Source: Mesonia algae (GTDB lineage Bacteria; Bacteroidota; Bacteroidia; Flavobacteriales; Flavobacteriaceae). Taken from it: a stretch of 64,000 bases of DNA. How positions within the stretch are numbered: position 1 is the first letter of the stretch; each line of letters begins with the position of its first letter. This document shows positions 25,948 through 36,915 of the stretch, piece after piece. The stretch covers positions 124,001 to 188,000 of the forward strand of contig NZ_QKYV01000006.1 in NCBI RefSeq assembly GCF_003253545.1, read 5' to 3'. The translations under genes were made by a program, and so were the position numbers. The notes beneath the pieces are model-generated. The model searched no databases. It worked only from the letters and a program-made list of their open reading frames with translations, and was not told where the DNA came from.

Positions 25948-26892
25948 TCAAAAAGAAATTATTTCTTTTTGAACCTCTTGAAATTCGGTAATGATTTCTT
26001 TTACGATTTCGGCAGCAGGTTTAATTTCGTTTATCAATCCGCTTATTTGACCGATCTCTAATTCACCTTCCTCTAAATCACCTTCAAACATTCCTTTTTT
26101 GGCTCTAGCTCTTCCTAAAAGTCCTATCAAATCTTCTTTAGTAGGTTGCGTGGTATAGAGTTCCATCACATCATTAAAAAACTTATTTTTTAATAAACGT
26201 ACGGGAGCTAATTCTTTAAGGGTTAATTGCGTTTCTCCTTCCTGCGCTTTTACCACTAAATCTTTAAAGTTTTGGTGAGAAGACGCTTCGGGTGAAGCAA
26301 CAAAACGACTTCCAATTTGAACCGCATCTGCACCTAAAATCATAGCCGCAAGCATTCCTCTTCCTGTGGCAATCCCACCTGCTGCAATTAAAGGAATTTG
26401 TAATTTTTCTTTTACCATTGGGATAAGGGTAAAAGTAGTTGTTTCTTCCCTTCCATTATGTCCACCTGCTTCAAACCCTTCCGTTACGACGGCATCAACC
26501 CCAGCAGCTTCTGCTTTTAATGCGAATTTTACACTACTTACCACGTGCACCACTTTAATTCCTTTTTCTTTTAAAATAGAGGTATACGTTTTTGGATTTC
26601 CTGCAGAAGTAAAGACAATTTCAACTCCTTCCTCTATTATAATTTCCATAATTTCCTCTAAGTTGGGATACAACATAGGAACATTTACAGCAAAAGGGAA
26701 GGAAGTTGCTTTTTTGCACTTTACAATGTGCTCTCTTAATACTTCAGGATACATAGAGCCAGCTCCAATTATTCCTAAACCGCCTGCATTACTAACGGCG
26801 CTGGCCAGCTTCCAGCCGCTAGCCCATATCATACCAGCTTGAATTAATGGATATTTTATATTAAATAGAGAAGTAATTTTATTGGTTTGCAT
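25948..26892 (-). CDS. Nitronate monooxygenase-like FMN oxidoreductase
   Basis: A 314-residue TIM-barrel flavoprotein of the 2-nitropropane dioxygenase/FabK-like superfamily. It starts TSLFNIKYPLIQAGMIWASGWKLASAVSNAG, and has the GGHNGREE motif near 143-150 and PLIAAGGIATGRGMLAAMILGADAVQIGSRF near 168-200, the phosphate-binding motif for FMN. Members denitrify toxic alkyl nitronates; FabK-type members reduce enoyl-ACP. The FabK possibility cannot be excluded without a search, but the sequence has the short nitronate monooxygenase layout. It overlaps the start of the codon before the subtilase stop by one base and is probably in its operon. Confidence 0.85.
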   Translation of the reverse strand: MQTNKITSLFNIKYPLIQAGMIWASGWKLASAVSNAGGLGIIGAGSMYPEVLREHIVKCKKATSFPFAVNVPMLYPNLEEIMEIIIEEGVEIVFTSAGNPKTYTSILKEKGIKVVHVVSSVKFALKAEAAGVDAVVTEGFEAGGHNGREETTTFTLIPMVKEKLQIPLIAAGGIATGRGMLAAMILGADAVQIGSRFVASPEASSHQNFKDLVVKAQEGETQLTLKELAPVRLLKNKFFNDVMELYTTQPTKEDLIGLLGRARAKKGMFEGDLEEGELEIGQISGLINEIKPAAEIVKEIITEFQEVQKEIISF

Positions 26893-28493
26893 TAGTTTTT
26901 AAAAATTTTAAGAGTTTTTTCTTCTGTATTATTTGAGACTTGTAATAAGTAAATCCCCTTCGAAAAAGAAGAGAAATCTATTTGGTTAGCGTGTTTAACT
27001 TCCAACACTTTTTTTCCTAACATCGAATAAACTTTTATAGTGTTCGCTTCCGCGGAAGCGTTACGCAAATAAAGCATATTAGAAGTGGGGTTGGGATAAG
27101 CGATAATCGTGTTTTTATCTACAGACAGAGTGGAAAGTACGTCTTGCACGGCCACTGAAAAATCTGGAATTCCGTATCCAATTTCATTATTTGGATTGTT
27201 GTAACGAGAAGCAGATTCTCTTACAATTTGCATGATTTCTAGATTGGTTTTGTTGGGATTTGCTTGCCATAGGCTTGCTATAGCACCAGTCATAATAGGA
27301 GAAGAGAAAGAAGTTCCATTTGAGAAATCGACATTTCCACTTAGATTAATAATAGCAGAACCAGCACCTTGAGCTACTACATCTGGTTTTACACGTCCAT
27401 CTGCAGAAGGACCTATAGAACTAAAAGAAGCATAATCTCCATTTTGATCTACAGAGCCTACTGTAAAAACATTCCCGTCGGCAGGAGCATTTATAATAGG
27501 AAAACTAAAATCTTGTCCAGAATTACCAGCCGAGTTAACTACTAAAATTCCCTTTTCTACAGCAATGTTGGCACCTCTAGTGATAAAAGCCGTATTACCA
27601 TCCATATCTTGTGGAGTGTAGTTGTAATTGGGATTGTCAAATTGAGAATAACCTAAAGAGGAATTGATTAAATCTACCCCCAAACTATCTGCTCTTTCGG
27701 CTGCTTCTACCCAGTAGCTTTCTTCTACTGGAGTTTCAGAATTAGCATCTTCGGTTCTAAATAAATAAAAAGAAGCATCTGGAGAAGTTCCCACAAATTG
27801 ATTATTGAGAAAACCAACCATATCTGAAAGTACAATAGCTCCGTGGTTGTGTAAATTTGAACTCGCAAAGTTATTAGATCTAGCTACAAAATCATAACCC
27901 CCAAGCAAACGGTTATCTTGATTTAAATTTGCAAAACCAGGATTCATTAACACATTAGGAAAACCTGAATCTAAAACAGCAATAAGCATTCCTGTGCCTA
28001 TATAATCATCTTGATGCAAGTCCTCAACATTTAGCATTGAAACTTGATTATTGCTCGCCCCATAATTGTAATTTACATTTACCTCAAATTTTTGCTGGGT
28101 GTCTTCACTTTGATCCATTTGAGCTGGTCTTGGGTTAAGCATATCATTCGCAAAAACTATATTTTGAACAAAATTTAGATTACTTAGGTTGTTTATGTTT
28201 TGAATGCTTCCTAGCACATGAACGCAATTAAACCATTTAGATTTTGCTTTAACCACAATACCGGTTTGGTTTTTTAGTGTAGTAATGTAATTTTCATTTA
28301 CAGGAACGTCTCTGGCATCTATAGCTATATTATGTAAGTTTTTACGTGTAATTGCACGTTGACTAAGAATAGAACTGGGGTTGCTTATAGAAGCTTGTAC
28401 ATTAGGCTTATCTGTAAAATAAATCCAAGCGTGTTCTTGAGCTTTTAGTCCAAAAGAAATTACGAGTAAAACTCCAAAAATATAGTTTTTCAT
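26892..28493 (-). CDS. Secreted S8 (subtilisin-like) serine protease with T9SS sorting domain
   Basis: A 533-residue exported protease. Signal peptide 1-18; subtilase propeptide-like region about 20-135; catalytic domain about 160-440 with Asp175 (AVLDSG), His217 (HNHGAIV) and Ser395 (GTSFSSP) and the oxyanion Asn region VNSAGNSG. The C-terminus (about 455-533) is a type A T9SS sorting domain: YPNPTSNMLYL, then VYSMLGKKVLEV and the closing KGIYLLQVS...KIFKN. It should leave the cell through the type IX system and be anchored or released. A perfect palindrome copy (27045-27060) encodes ASAEA inside the sorting domain. Follows mnmA by 10 bases. Confidence 0.93.
   Translation of the reverse strand: MKNYIFGVLLVISFGLKAQEHAWIYFTDKPNVQASISNPSSILSQRAITRKNLHNIAIDARDVPVNENYITTLKNQTGIVVKAKSKWFNCVHVLGSIQNINNLSNLNFVQNIVFANDMLNPRPAQMDQSEDTQQKFEVNVNYNYGASNNQVSMLNVEDLHQDDYIGTGMLIAVLDSGFPNVLMNPGFANLNQDNRLLGGYDFVARSNNFASSNLHNHGAIVLSDMVGFLNNQFVGTSPDASFYLFRTEDANSETPVEESYWVEAAERADSLGVDLINSSLGYSQFDNPNYNYTPQDMDGNTAFITRGANIAVEKGILVVNSAGNSGQDFSFPIINAPADGNVFTVGSVDQNGDYASFSSIGPSADGRVKPDVVAQGAGSAIINLSGNVDFSNGTSFSSPIMTGAIASLWQANPNKTNLEIMQIVRESASRYNNPNNEIGYGIPDFSVAVQDVLSTLSVDKNTIIAYPNPTSNMLYLRNASAEANTIKVYSMLGKKVLEVKHANQIDFSSFSKGIYLLQVSNNTEEKTLKIFKN
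27045..27060. repeat. Iterated GC-rich palindrome, copy 3 (perfect 16-mer)
   Basis: Perfect CGCTTCCGCGGAAGCG inside the subtilase sorting domain, encoding ASAEA as in the E2 gene. Confidence 0.75.
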
Positions 28494-28503
28494 TTTTATA
28501 AAA

Positions 28504-29685
28504 TTAAGAAATTACGCCAGAGCCAATCAATTCATCATCTTGATACCAAGCAACAAATTGTCCTTCCATGATAGCGGTTTGAGGTTGATCAAATATTACA
28601 TAAAGACCTTGCTCTTCTTGGTATAAGGTAGCATCTTCTAAGGTTTGTCGGTAGCGAATTCTTGCTTTGGTTTTCAGTTGGCTACCCACAGGTAATTTTA
28701 AATCTTCTCGTACCCAATGGATCTCATTTTTATCAACAAAAAGTCCTTTTCTTAAAAGTCCGGGGTGATTTTTTCCTTGTCCCGTATAAATCACATTTTC
28801 ATCTACATCGGTTTCGATTACAAAAAGCGGTTCTGGAGTACCTCCAACACCTAAACCTTTTCGCTGACCTTTTGTAAAATAATGCGCCCCATTATGATGC
28901 CCTACTTTTTTACCTTGTTCCTTATGGTAAGTATATTTTTTTATTTGACTAGTTAAAGAAGTATCTTCTTCCTTATCGGAAAAATAGGTAGCATCGTTAG
29001 CTTCTATCTCTACAATAATTCCATCTTTAGGTTGAAGTTTTTGCTGAAGAAATTCCGGCAAACGGACTTTCCCTATAAAACATAAACCTTGAGAATCCTT
29101 TTTTTCTGCTGTGACCAAATCTTGCTGGGTAGCAATTTCTCTCACTTCACTCTTTTGCAAATCTCCTATAGGAAATAAGGTTTTAGCCAATTGCTCTTGA
29201 GAAAGCTGACATAAAAAATAAGACTGATCTTTATTTTTATCCTTCCCCGCTAACAATTGATAGATGGTTTCTCCGTCTTTTTCAAATTCAGCTTTTCTAC
29301 AATAATGTCCTGTAGCCACATAATCGGCTCCTAAAGAAAGTGCAATTTTCATAAAGACATCAAACTTTATTTCTCTATTGCATAATACGTCTGGGTTAGG
29401 AGTTCTTCCCTTACCATATTCATCGAACATATAATCTACAATACGTTCTTTATAATCTTCACTAAGATCTACCGTTTGAAAAGGAATATTCAATTTTTCG
29501 GCTACTAACATAGCATCATTGCTATCATCTAGCCAAGGGCATTCATCACTAATAGTTACAGAGTCATCGTGCCAATTTTTCATAAATAAGCCAATTACTT
29601 CATAACCTTGTTCCTTTAATAGGTATGCGGTTACACTAGAATCTACTCCGCCACTTAAACCTACTATCACTCTTTTTTTAGCCAC
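28504..29685 (-). CDS. mnmA: tRNA-specific 2-thiouridylase MnmA
   Basis: A 393-residue MnmA that makes 2-thiouridine at the wobble base of tRNA Lys, Glu and Gln. P-loop: [17 protein letters not shown] near residues 7-23. Catalytic cysteines: Cys102 in LCNREIKFD and Cys202 in SQGLCFIGK, which form the persulfide/disulfide. ATGHYCR near 124-130 and PNPDVLC are also typical. It starts with GTG at 29683-29685; no in-frame ATG precedes it, and the family begins here. It heads an operon with the subtilase and flavoprotein genes (10-base gap, then one-base overlap). Confidence 0.97.
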   Translation of the reverse strand: MAKKRVIVGLSGGVDSSVTAYLLKEQGYEVIGLFMKNWHDDSVTISDECPWLDDSNDAMLVAEKLNIPFQTVDLSEDYKERIVDYMFDEYGKGRTPNPDVLCNREIKFDVFMKIALSLGADYVATGHYCRKAEFEKDGETIYQLLAGKDKNKDQSYFLCQLSQEQLAKTLFPIGDLQKSEVREIATQQDLVTAEKKDSQGLCFIGKVRLPEFLQQKLQPKDGIIVEIEANDATYFSDKEEDTSLTSQIKKYTYHKEQGKKVGHHNGAHYFTKGQRKGLGVGGTPEPLFVIETDVDENVIYTGQGKNHPGLLRKGLFVDKNEIHWVREDLKLPVGSQLKTKARIRYRQTLEDATLYQEEQGLYVIFDQPQTAIMEGQFVAWYQDDELIGSGVIS

Positions 29686-29702
29686 AATCTCTTTTTTTAA
29701 TG

Positions 29703-29710
29703 CAAAAATA
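29703..29710 (-). promoter_or_regulatory. -7 promoter box for mnmA
   Basis: Reverse-strand TATTTTTG matches TAnnTTTG 17 bases upstream of the mnmA GTG. Confidence 0.45.
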
Positions 29711-29716
29711 TGAATT

Positions 29717-30442
29717 TTAGTCGGTTTGTTTTTTCTTTACTTTCAATGGAGTTTTAGGTAAAGGGTATTTTATTGTTTGTACCACTTTTCCATCATCATA
29801 AAACTTCCAAATTCCGTCTTTTTCGTCTTCTTTATAATTTCCTTCACTTAAAATGTTTCCCGATTTATCGTAGATTTTAGTTAAGCCATTTAGCTTTCCA
29901 TTTTTATAGGTGTAATATTGTAAAATTTGCTTGTCTTTAAGGTACACGATTTCAGTTCCGTCAAGCTTGCCATTTTTGTAATTTTCTTCTTGCGCCAACA
30001 TTCCGTCAGGTAAAAAGGTTTTTTTGTTACCGTGTAGTTTATCATTTTTATAATTTTCTATCATCATCAATTTTTCCCCACCTTTGTGGTAATATCGCCA
30101 AGTACCTTCTCTTTTCTTGTTAACCATATTGCCTTGGCTTACTATGACCTCATTATTTGTATAGTAAGTTACTAGAATAGAATCATTTTTAGTATTATAT
30201 TCTTTTGTAGCTACGGGTTGGTTATAGTTTCCCTCTTTATAAAACTTAAAAACACCTACTTCTTTACCATGCTCAAAAGTACCTTCATATCTTTTTTGAT
30301 TGGTACCTTCAAATTTTTTCATCCATTTTCCGTGACGTTGACCTTGGGCATCGGTTTGATTAAACTTTTCAGTTTGAGCATAATTTTTAATTCCGAACAT
30401 AGAAATACATAGCAGAAGTAAAAAAAATCTTTGAGTTTTCAT
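29717..30442 (-). CDS. MORN-repeat (YwqK-type) exported protein
   Basis: A 241-residue protein built of about eight MORN-like repeats (YxxGxxxGxWxxY patterns such as [42 protein letters not shown]), the fold called the YwqK antitoxin family in databases. I prefer the ATG at 30442 over an in-frame one at 30469, because the chosen start opens a clear signal peptide ([22 protein letters not shown]). Signal peptide and repeats suggest a periplasmic or outer-surface protein; no toxin partner is adjacent, so the antitoxin label is not supported. Divergent from the fasciclin gene. Confidence 0.8.
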   Translation of the reverse strand: MKTQRFFLLLLCISMFGIKNYAQTEKFNQTDAQGQRHGKWMKKFEGTNQKRYEGTFEHGKEVGVFKFYKEGNYNQPVATKEYNTKNDSILVTYYTNNEVIVSQGNMVNKKREGTWRYYHKGGEKLMMIENYKNDKLHGNKKTFLPDGMLAQEENYKNGKLDGTEIVYLKDKQILQYYTYKNGKLNGLTKIYDKSGNILSEGNYKEDEKDGIWKFYDDGKVVQTIKYPLPKTPLKVKKKQTD

Positions 30443-30490
30443 GAATGATGGTTTTTGTATATTGGGCATAATTTTAAATGTAAATTCTAA

Positions 30491-31882
30491 ATGAATTATT
30501 CTATATCAAAATTAACAAAAATACTGCCAGTATTATTGTTTGCCTGTGTTCTTTTTTCTTGTCAAGATGATGATGATAATGGTAATGTAATAGAAGGAAA
30601 TAACTCTATTATAAATTACTTGCAAAAAAACAATGAGTATTCTATTATAGCTCAAACGGTTGTCAAAGCTGGCTATGAAGGTACTTTAGATGGGAATTCT
30701 GGTACTTATACCTTTTTCGCGCCCGATAATGAGGCTATGAATATTTATTTTTCTGACTTAGGTATTTCTGGCCTAGAAGCATTATCAGGTGAAGAAGCTC
30801 AAAGATTAGTTGACTATCACCTTTTACAAACCCCAAATGATGCAGAAAACTTTACTACAGGTTATTTAAAAACAAATGCTAAAAAAGTATTGAATGATTC
30901 TGTTAGTTATAATTTAGATTTGTTTGTAGATAGTGAAGAAGAATTACTTTTTAATGCACAAACCCGTATAATTTTTCCTAATATAGATGTAGATAATGGC
31001 GTTTTACACGGAATTGATAAAGTGCTTAACCCACCAAAGGTCACAAATTTAATGCAAATAGATAGTCGACTTCTTAGTTTTTATGAAGAATTAGAAGCCG
31101 AAAATTTACTGTCAGAAATTCAAACTGAAGATAACAAAACTATTTTTGTTCCTATAGACATCGATTTAGATCCCTTTTTGGCAAATCAAAATTTTACTAC
31201 TTCAGAAAAAGTGAATTTTTTAAAGAATCATCTTATGGAAGGTTTTTTTACAACAGATATTCTTCAAACTGGATATTTTAAAAATAGGGCAGTAGCCAAT
31301 AATAGCAATCACATAGATACTTATTTTAATTTAACTTTGGGATTATTATTAAATGGAACTAGCAATATTATAGAACAAGATATTGTAGGGACAAATGGAG
31401 TAATTCATGTTTTAGATAAAGTATTGGAAGTGCCAGATTTGTATACGTTTATTAACGCTGATGCGGATTTATTTACATTCCAGACTGCCTTAACACGCGA
31501 TGATCAACTCCCAGAAAATTATATAAACCGACTAATGAGTAACGACGGAACTGAAAGTCCGTTTACAATTTTTGCTCCTATAGATACAGCTTTTGAAAGT
31601 GCTTTGTTGGAGCTTTTCCCAAATCAAAATGCTACATTAGAAGATATTGATACTGCAAATTTAACCTCTGTACTTAATAATCATATCGTTACTAATAATG
31701 CTTATACATTAGAAAATTTACCTTTGAGTGTGAATACTTTAGAAAGTCAAATTCAAGTTATAAAAACCGATAGTACTTTTACTTTAGCAGATGTGCAACA
31801 GCGTCAGTCTAATTCGGTAAGAGTAGATGTTCAAGCCAAAAACGGACTTTTGCATAAAATTGATACTTTATTGCTCCACTAA
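30491..31882 (+). CDS. Fasciclin-domain lipoprotein (three FAS1 domains)
   Basis: A 463-residue lipoprotein. Signal peptide ends at the lipobox LFSCQDDDD (Cys about residue 24); the run of Asp after Cys resembles the Bacteroidota lipoprotein surface-export signal. At least three FAS1 fasciclin modules follow, at about 38-180, 185-320 and 325-463, seen by motifs such as YTFFAPDNEAMN, TIFVPIDIDLDPF and FTIFAPIDTAFESALLE and the closing NGVLHGIDKVL, NGVIHVLDKVL and NGLLHKIDTLL. Fasciclin domains mediate adhesion. A 77% similar-looking layout appears in the next gene, so this is a tandem pair by duplication. Divergent from the MORN gene. Confidence 0.88.
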   Translation: MNYSISKLTKILPVLLFACVLFSCQDDDDNGNVIEGNNSIINYLQKNNEYSIIAQTVVKAGYEGTLDGNSGTYTFFAPDNEAMNIYFSDLGISGLEALSGEEAQRLVDYHLLQTPNDAENFTTGYLKTNAKKVLNDSVSYNLDLFVDSEEELLFNAQTRIIFPNIDVDNGVLHGIDKVLNPPKVTNLMQIDSRLLSFYEELEAENLLSEIQTEDNKTIFVPIDIDLDPFLANQNFTTSEKVNFLKNHLMEGFFTTDILQTGYFKNRAVANNSNHIDTYFNLTLGLLLNGTSNIIEQDIVGTNGVIHVLDKVLEVPDLYTFINADADLFTFQTALTRDDQLPENYINRLMSNDGTESPFTIFAPIDTAFESALLELFPNQNATLEDIDTANLTSVLNNHIVTNNAYTLENLPLSVNTLESQIQVIKTDSTFTLADVQQRQSNSVRVDVQAKNGLLHKIDTLLLH

Positions 31883-31896
31883 ACAAATGTTTGTTT
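31881..31896. other. Short AT-rich palindrome after the first fasciclin gene
   Basis: AAACAAATGTTTGTTT is a 7-bp inverted repeat with a two-base centre. It could be a weak terminator or an operator; no T-run follows. Confidence 0.3.
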
Positions 31897-31973
31897 AATG
31901 TTAATTAACTTTTATTAAACAAAAAATAGATTGAAGATGATTTAGTTTTACGTGAAATAAAAAAACAAAAATC

Positions 31974-32936
31974 ATGAAAAAACAAAATTTATTCTCAGTT
32001 CTATTATTAGTATGCTCCTTAAGTTTTATTGGGTGTAGTGATGATGATGATTCAACAACAGTAGTAAACGATGATAAAAGCATTGCAGATATTGTTATTG
32101 AAAATGAAAACTATTCAAGCTTAGAAGCAGCTTTAATTAAAACAGATTTGGTAACTACTCTTTCTGGGGACACCGAGTTTACTGTTTTCGCTCCAAGTAA
32201 CGATGCTTTTGCTGCATTTTTAAGTGACAATGGTTTCGCTAATTTAGATGAAGTACCTACTGATGTTTTGAGACAGGTCTTATTAAACCATGTTTTGGCA
32301 GGTGAAATAGAATCAGATGAAATTAATACAGGCTACGTAAATAGTCTAGCTGTAGAAGAAAGCACTCAAAGTAACTTAAGTATGTATTTAGATACTAGTA
32401 ATGGAGTGATGATTAATGGAAATGTAGCTGTTGTTAATGCAGATATAGATGCAGATAATGGCGTTATTCACGCTGTAAACAGTGTTATTGCTTTACCTAC
32501 AGTTGTTACTTTTGCTACGGCAGATCCTAATTTTTCGAGTTTAGTTAGCGCTTTAACTAGAGAAGAAAGTTTTTCTTATGTAAATACATTAAGTACACCT
32601 GCTGGGACAACTCCAGCACCATTTACTGTTTTTGCTCCAACTAATGATGCTTTTGCAAGTTTAATTACAGAATTGGAAGTAGGCGGACTTTCAGATATAG
32701 ACACTGAAGTATTAGCTGCGACCTTAAATATGCACGTGATTGCTGAGGCAAACATAAGATCAGAAGACTTATCATCGGGAACTGTAACTACTTTAGGAGG
32801 AGACGTTTCAATAAATGCTTCTAACGCTACTATTACAGATGCTAATGGAAGAGAGAGTTCTATAATCGTTACGAATGTGCAAGCTGCCAATGGAGTTATT
32901 CACGCTATAGACAAGGTTATTCTACCACAATTATAA
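31974..32936 (+). CDS. Fasciclin-domain lipoprotein (two FAS1 domains)
   Basis: A 320-residue lipoprotein paralogous to the previous gene. Lipobox SFIGCSDDDDS (Cys about 21) again followed by four Asp. Two FAS1 domains at about 36-172 and 175-318, with TEFTVFAPSNDAFAAFL, FTVFAPTNDAFASLI and the closing NGVIHAVNSVI and NGVIHAIDKVILPQL. Predicted surface lipoprotein in adhesion. It sits 91 bases after the first fasciclin gene, same strand, and is ended by a strong terminator, so they may form one transcript or two. Confidence 0.92.
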   Translation: MKKQNLFSVLLLVCSLSFIGCSDDDDSTTVVNDDKSIADIVIENENYSSLEAALIKTDLVTTLSGDTEFTVFAPSNDAFAAFLSDNGFANLDEVPTDVLRQVLLNHVLAGEIESDEINTGYVNSLAVEESTQSNLSMYLDTSNGVMINGNVAVVNADIDADNGVIHAVNSVIALPTVVTFATADPNFSSLVSALTREESFSYVNTLSTPAGTTPAPFTVFAPTNDAFASLITELEVGGLSDIDTEVLAATLNMHVIAEANIRSEDLSSGTVTTLGGDVSINASNATITDANGRESSIIVTNVQAANGVIHAIDKVILPQL

Positions 32937-32951
32937 TAAACCAAAATTTAG

Positions 32952-32990
32952 TAAAAAAAATCCGCAATGAAAATTGCGGATTTTTTTTTA
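32952..32990 (+). terminator. Rho-independent terminator after the second fasciclin gene
   Basis: Stem AAAATCCGCAAT/ATTGCGGATTTT followed by T run; strong. Confidence 0.9.
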
Positions 32991-33091
32991 CTAAAATTAA
33001 TATTTTAAAATTAAAGATATTTTACTAATATCGACGTTATTTTAATAATGAAATATAAATGTCATTAGTCAAAAATAAACTAGAATAGTTT

Positions 33092-33137
33092 GCTTATTCC
33101 AAGAGTGGTTGAGTGTATATATATTCTTAGAATAAGC
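33092..33137. other. Long stem-loop, possible small RNA or leader structure
   Basis: GCTTATTCCAAGA (33092-33104) pairs with TCTTAGAATAAGC (33125-33137) with 12 of 13 pairs and a 20-base loop. A strong terminator follows seven bases later on the plus strand. No promoter box is recognised upstream. It lies in the 265-base gap between two convergent units. Confidence 0.35.
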
Positions 33138-33143
33138 CCAAAC

Positions 33144-33178
33144 AAAAAAAGCTCTTGAAATTTTCAAGAGCTTTTTTG
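33144..33178. terminator. Terminator downstream of yidC (bidirectional)
   Basis: Stem AAAAAAGCTCTTGAAA/TTTTCAAGAGCTTTTTT. It serves yidC on the minus strand and could end a plus-strand RNA. Confidence 0.88.
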
Positions 33179-33201
33179 TATCAATAACTTAGGTGATGTG
33201 A

Positions 33202-35040
33202 TTATTTTTTAGCCTTTTTTTGCTGCTCGGCTTGTTCCATCATTTCCTGCATTTTTCTAGAAAACTTATTTTGCTTCTTAGGTTTCTTTTTATTCTCTTG
33301 AATCTTAGCATGTATCTTATCTTCATCAATAATGAAGTTTTTAATGACCAACATAATTCCTATTGTAATTAAGTTAGAAGTTAAATAATACAATGATAAT
33401 CCACTTGCGTAGTTATTGAAGAAAATCAACATAAATAACGGAGATAAGTACATGATAAATTTCATGTTTGGCATCCCAGGTTGTGTCTGTTGCATATTTT
33501 GCCCTGTAGTCATCATCATATAAATGAAAATAGCGATAGAAGCAAGAATAGGGAATAAACTTACGTGGTCTCCATAAAACGGAATAGTAAAAGGTAATTC
33601 TGCAACTACATCATAACTCGATAAATCATCTGCCCATAAGAAGCTTTTTTGTCTAATATCAAAAGCACTAGGAAAGAAATTGAATAAGGCATAAAAGACA
33701 GGAATTTGCATTAAAGCAGGTAAACATCCACTCATAGGGCTAGCTCCAGCTTTGCTATACAGCTTCATAGTTTCTTGCTGCTTCTTCATTGCATTGTCCT
33801 TATACTTTTCATTCAACTCATTAATTTCAGGTCTTAAAACCTTCATTTTTGCTTGAGAAACGTACTGCTTGTATTGTACAGGAGAAAGCAGTAATTTAAC
33901 TGAAATAGTTAAGAAAATAATAGCAATCCCAGCTGGTAAAAATCCGCTAAGAAGATTAAAAAATGGAATGATTAAAAACTGATTAATCCATCCAAAAATT
34001 CCCCATCCTAAAGGAACTACTTCATCTAAATTACGCTTGTATTCATTTAATATTTTATAATCGGTTGGACCATAATAGAAGTCCATGGTTTCATTAAATT
34101 CACCACCTTTTAATTGTAAAGGAACAGAAGCTGAAAACTCTTTAGTGAAAACAGTATCTACTTCTTCATCTTGAACTAAATTTTTAGAAACAAATTTAGC
34201 TCTTTCAAAAGGAGCATCAGTTAATAAAATAGAGTTAAAGAAATGCTGTTTAAAGGCTATCCAAGAGATTTCTTCATCTTCAGCGTCATCGTTATCTCCT
34301 TGCCCTGTGTAATCATCTTTATCACCTTCATATTCCCAAAGAATTTCTGTGTACCTATTCTCGTAAGAAATACTTTTGGCGTGTCGATAAGCTTTTAATT
34401 TCCAGTCAAGCTGAATATTATCTTTGTTAATGACATTTGACAATCCGTTAGAACGAATGGCAAAGTCAAACATATAATTTTCTGGCTTTAACTCATAATA
34501 GTATTCTAAATACTCATTTTGAGAAACTTTTAATTTCATCGATAAAGAAGAACCGTCTTTAGAAAGGCTAGGCTCAAAATACATATCTTGAGTAGCTATA
34601 GAACGGTTATCTTGGGTGGTGAAATTTAAATTGAAGGATGCATTACCATCCTTAACAATATAGATAGGTAGAGAATCGTAGGTTTTAAAGTTTTTAAGTT
34701 TAGCTTCAACAATTTGCCCTCCTTTATTACTTATTTTTAATTCTAATACATCGTTCTCTAAAGTAGTTATGTTTTCTTTAGCAGAAGGAAGGGTAGAAGA
34801 ATAACCAAATGCACCAAGTTTTTCTTGTGCTTTAGCAATGCTTAATGAATCTGTAGTAGGTGAGTTTGTGGTAAGCTCATTTTTAGGAGTAGTTTGTTCA
34901 ACACTTTCCTGTTTTTCTGGTGTGCCTACTTCTTCTACTTGTGTAGATTCGTCTTGGTTGTAATAAAGCATCCATAGTAAGACTGCTCCAATTAAGAAAA
35001 ATCCGATAAGGGAATTAAGGTCAAATTTTTTATTATCCAT
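33202..35040 (-). CDS. yidC: Membrane protein insertase YidC
   Basis: A 612-residue YidC, the inner-membrane insertase that works with or without SecYEG. TM1 is at about residues 8-26; a large periplasmic beta-supersandwich domain (about 60-340) follows; the conserved core with five TM segments starts near 365: GIAIIFLTISVKLLLSPVQYKQYVSQAKMK, CLPALMQIPVFYALFNFFP, and the later LSPLFMLIFFNNYASGLSLYYLTSNL. The C-terminal tail is rich in Lys and Gln (KKPKKQNKFSRKMQ), typical of Bacteroidota. It lies 148 bases downstream of pyrG, same strand, a conserved pair in this phylum. Confidence 0.96.
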   Translation of the reverse strand: MDNKKFDLNSLIGFFLIGAVLLWMLYYNQDESTQVEEVGTPEKQESVEQTTPKNELTTNSPTTDSLSIAKAQEKLGAFGYSSTLPSAKENITTLENDVLELKISNKGGQIVEAKLKNFKTYDSLPIYIVKDGNASFNLNFTTQDNRSIATQDMYFEPSLSKDGSSLSMKLKVSQNEYLEYYYELKPENYMFDFAIRSNGLSNVINKDNIQLDWKLKAYRHAKSISYENRYTEILWEYEGDKDDYTGQGDNDDAEDEEISWIAFKQHFFNSILLTDAPFERAKFVSKNLVQDEEVDTVFTKEFSASVPLQLKGGEFNETMDFYYGPTDYKILNEYKRNLDEVVPLGWGIFGWINQFLIIPFFNLLSGFLPAGIAIIFLTISVKLLLSPVQYKQYVSQAKMKVLRPEINELNEKYKDNAMKKQQETMKLYSKAGASPMSGCLPALMQIPVFYALFNFFPSAFDIRQKSFLWADDLSSYDVVAELPFTIPFYGDHVSLFPILASIAIFIYMMMTTGQNMQQTQPGMPNMKFIMYLSPLFMLIFFNNYASGLSLYYLTSNLITIGIMLVIKNFIIDEDKIHAKIQENKKKPKKQNKFSRKMQEMMEQAEQQKKAKK

Positions 35041-35056
35041 AAGAATGTTTCAATGA

Positions 35057-35077
35057 TCAAGTTTTCAAACAACTTGA
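35057..35077. other. Hairpin in the yidC leader
   Basis: TCAAGTT/AACTTGA, seven bp with a seven-base loop, in the pyrG-yidC gap. No T-run; role unknown. Confidence 0.25.
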
Positions 35078-35188
35078 GTATCTTTAAATAAGCGTGCAAA
35101 ACTCTTAATTTTGATTTAAAACACGCATTAAATTGTAAAAAATTATTTCAAAAAAAGAACCACTTATTTTATATAAGACAAGATGGCA

Positions 35189-36820
<1,632 letters not shown>

Positions 36821-36843
36821 TTAAATATTGTCTATACGGAGCG

Positions 36844-36851
36844 CAAAAGTA
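36844..36851 (-). promoter_or_regulatory. -7 promoter box for pyrG (-yidC)
   Basis: Reverse-strand TACTTTTG matches TAnnTTTG about 35 bases upstream of the pyrG ATG. Confidence 0.45.
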
Positions 36852-36915
36852 CAAATTTAATCTCGTTTATAGGAGAGAAAAATAGAATTTGATAAACATT
36901 TTGTCATCGCTATGA

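Noticed and set aside
29717-30442. Toxin-antitoxin system based on the YwqK antitoxin label
   Set aside because: The protein has MORN repeats and a signal peptide, and no toxin gene lies next to it; the label is a database habit.
32576-32890. Open frame antisense to the second fasciclin gene
   Set aside because: It is a shadow of the real gene, which has clear FAS1 motifs; the antisense frame shows biased Ser/Val/Thr content and no features.
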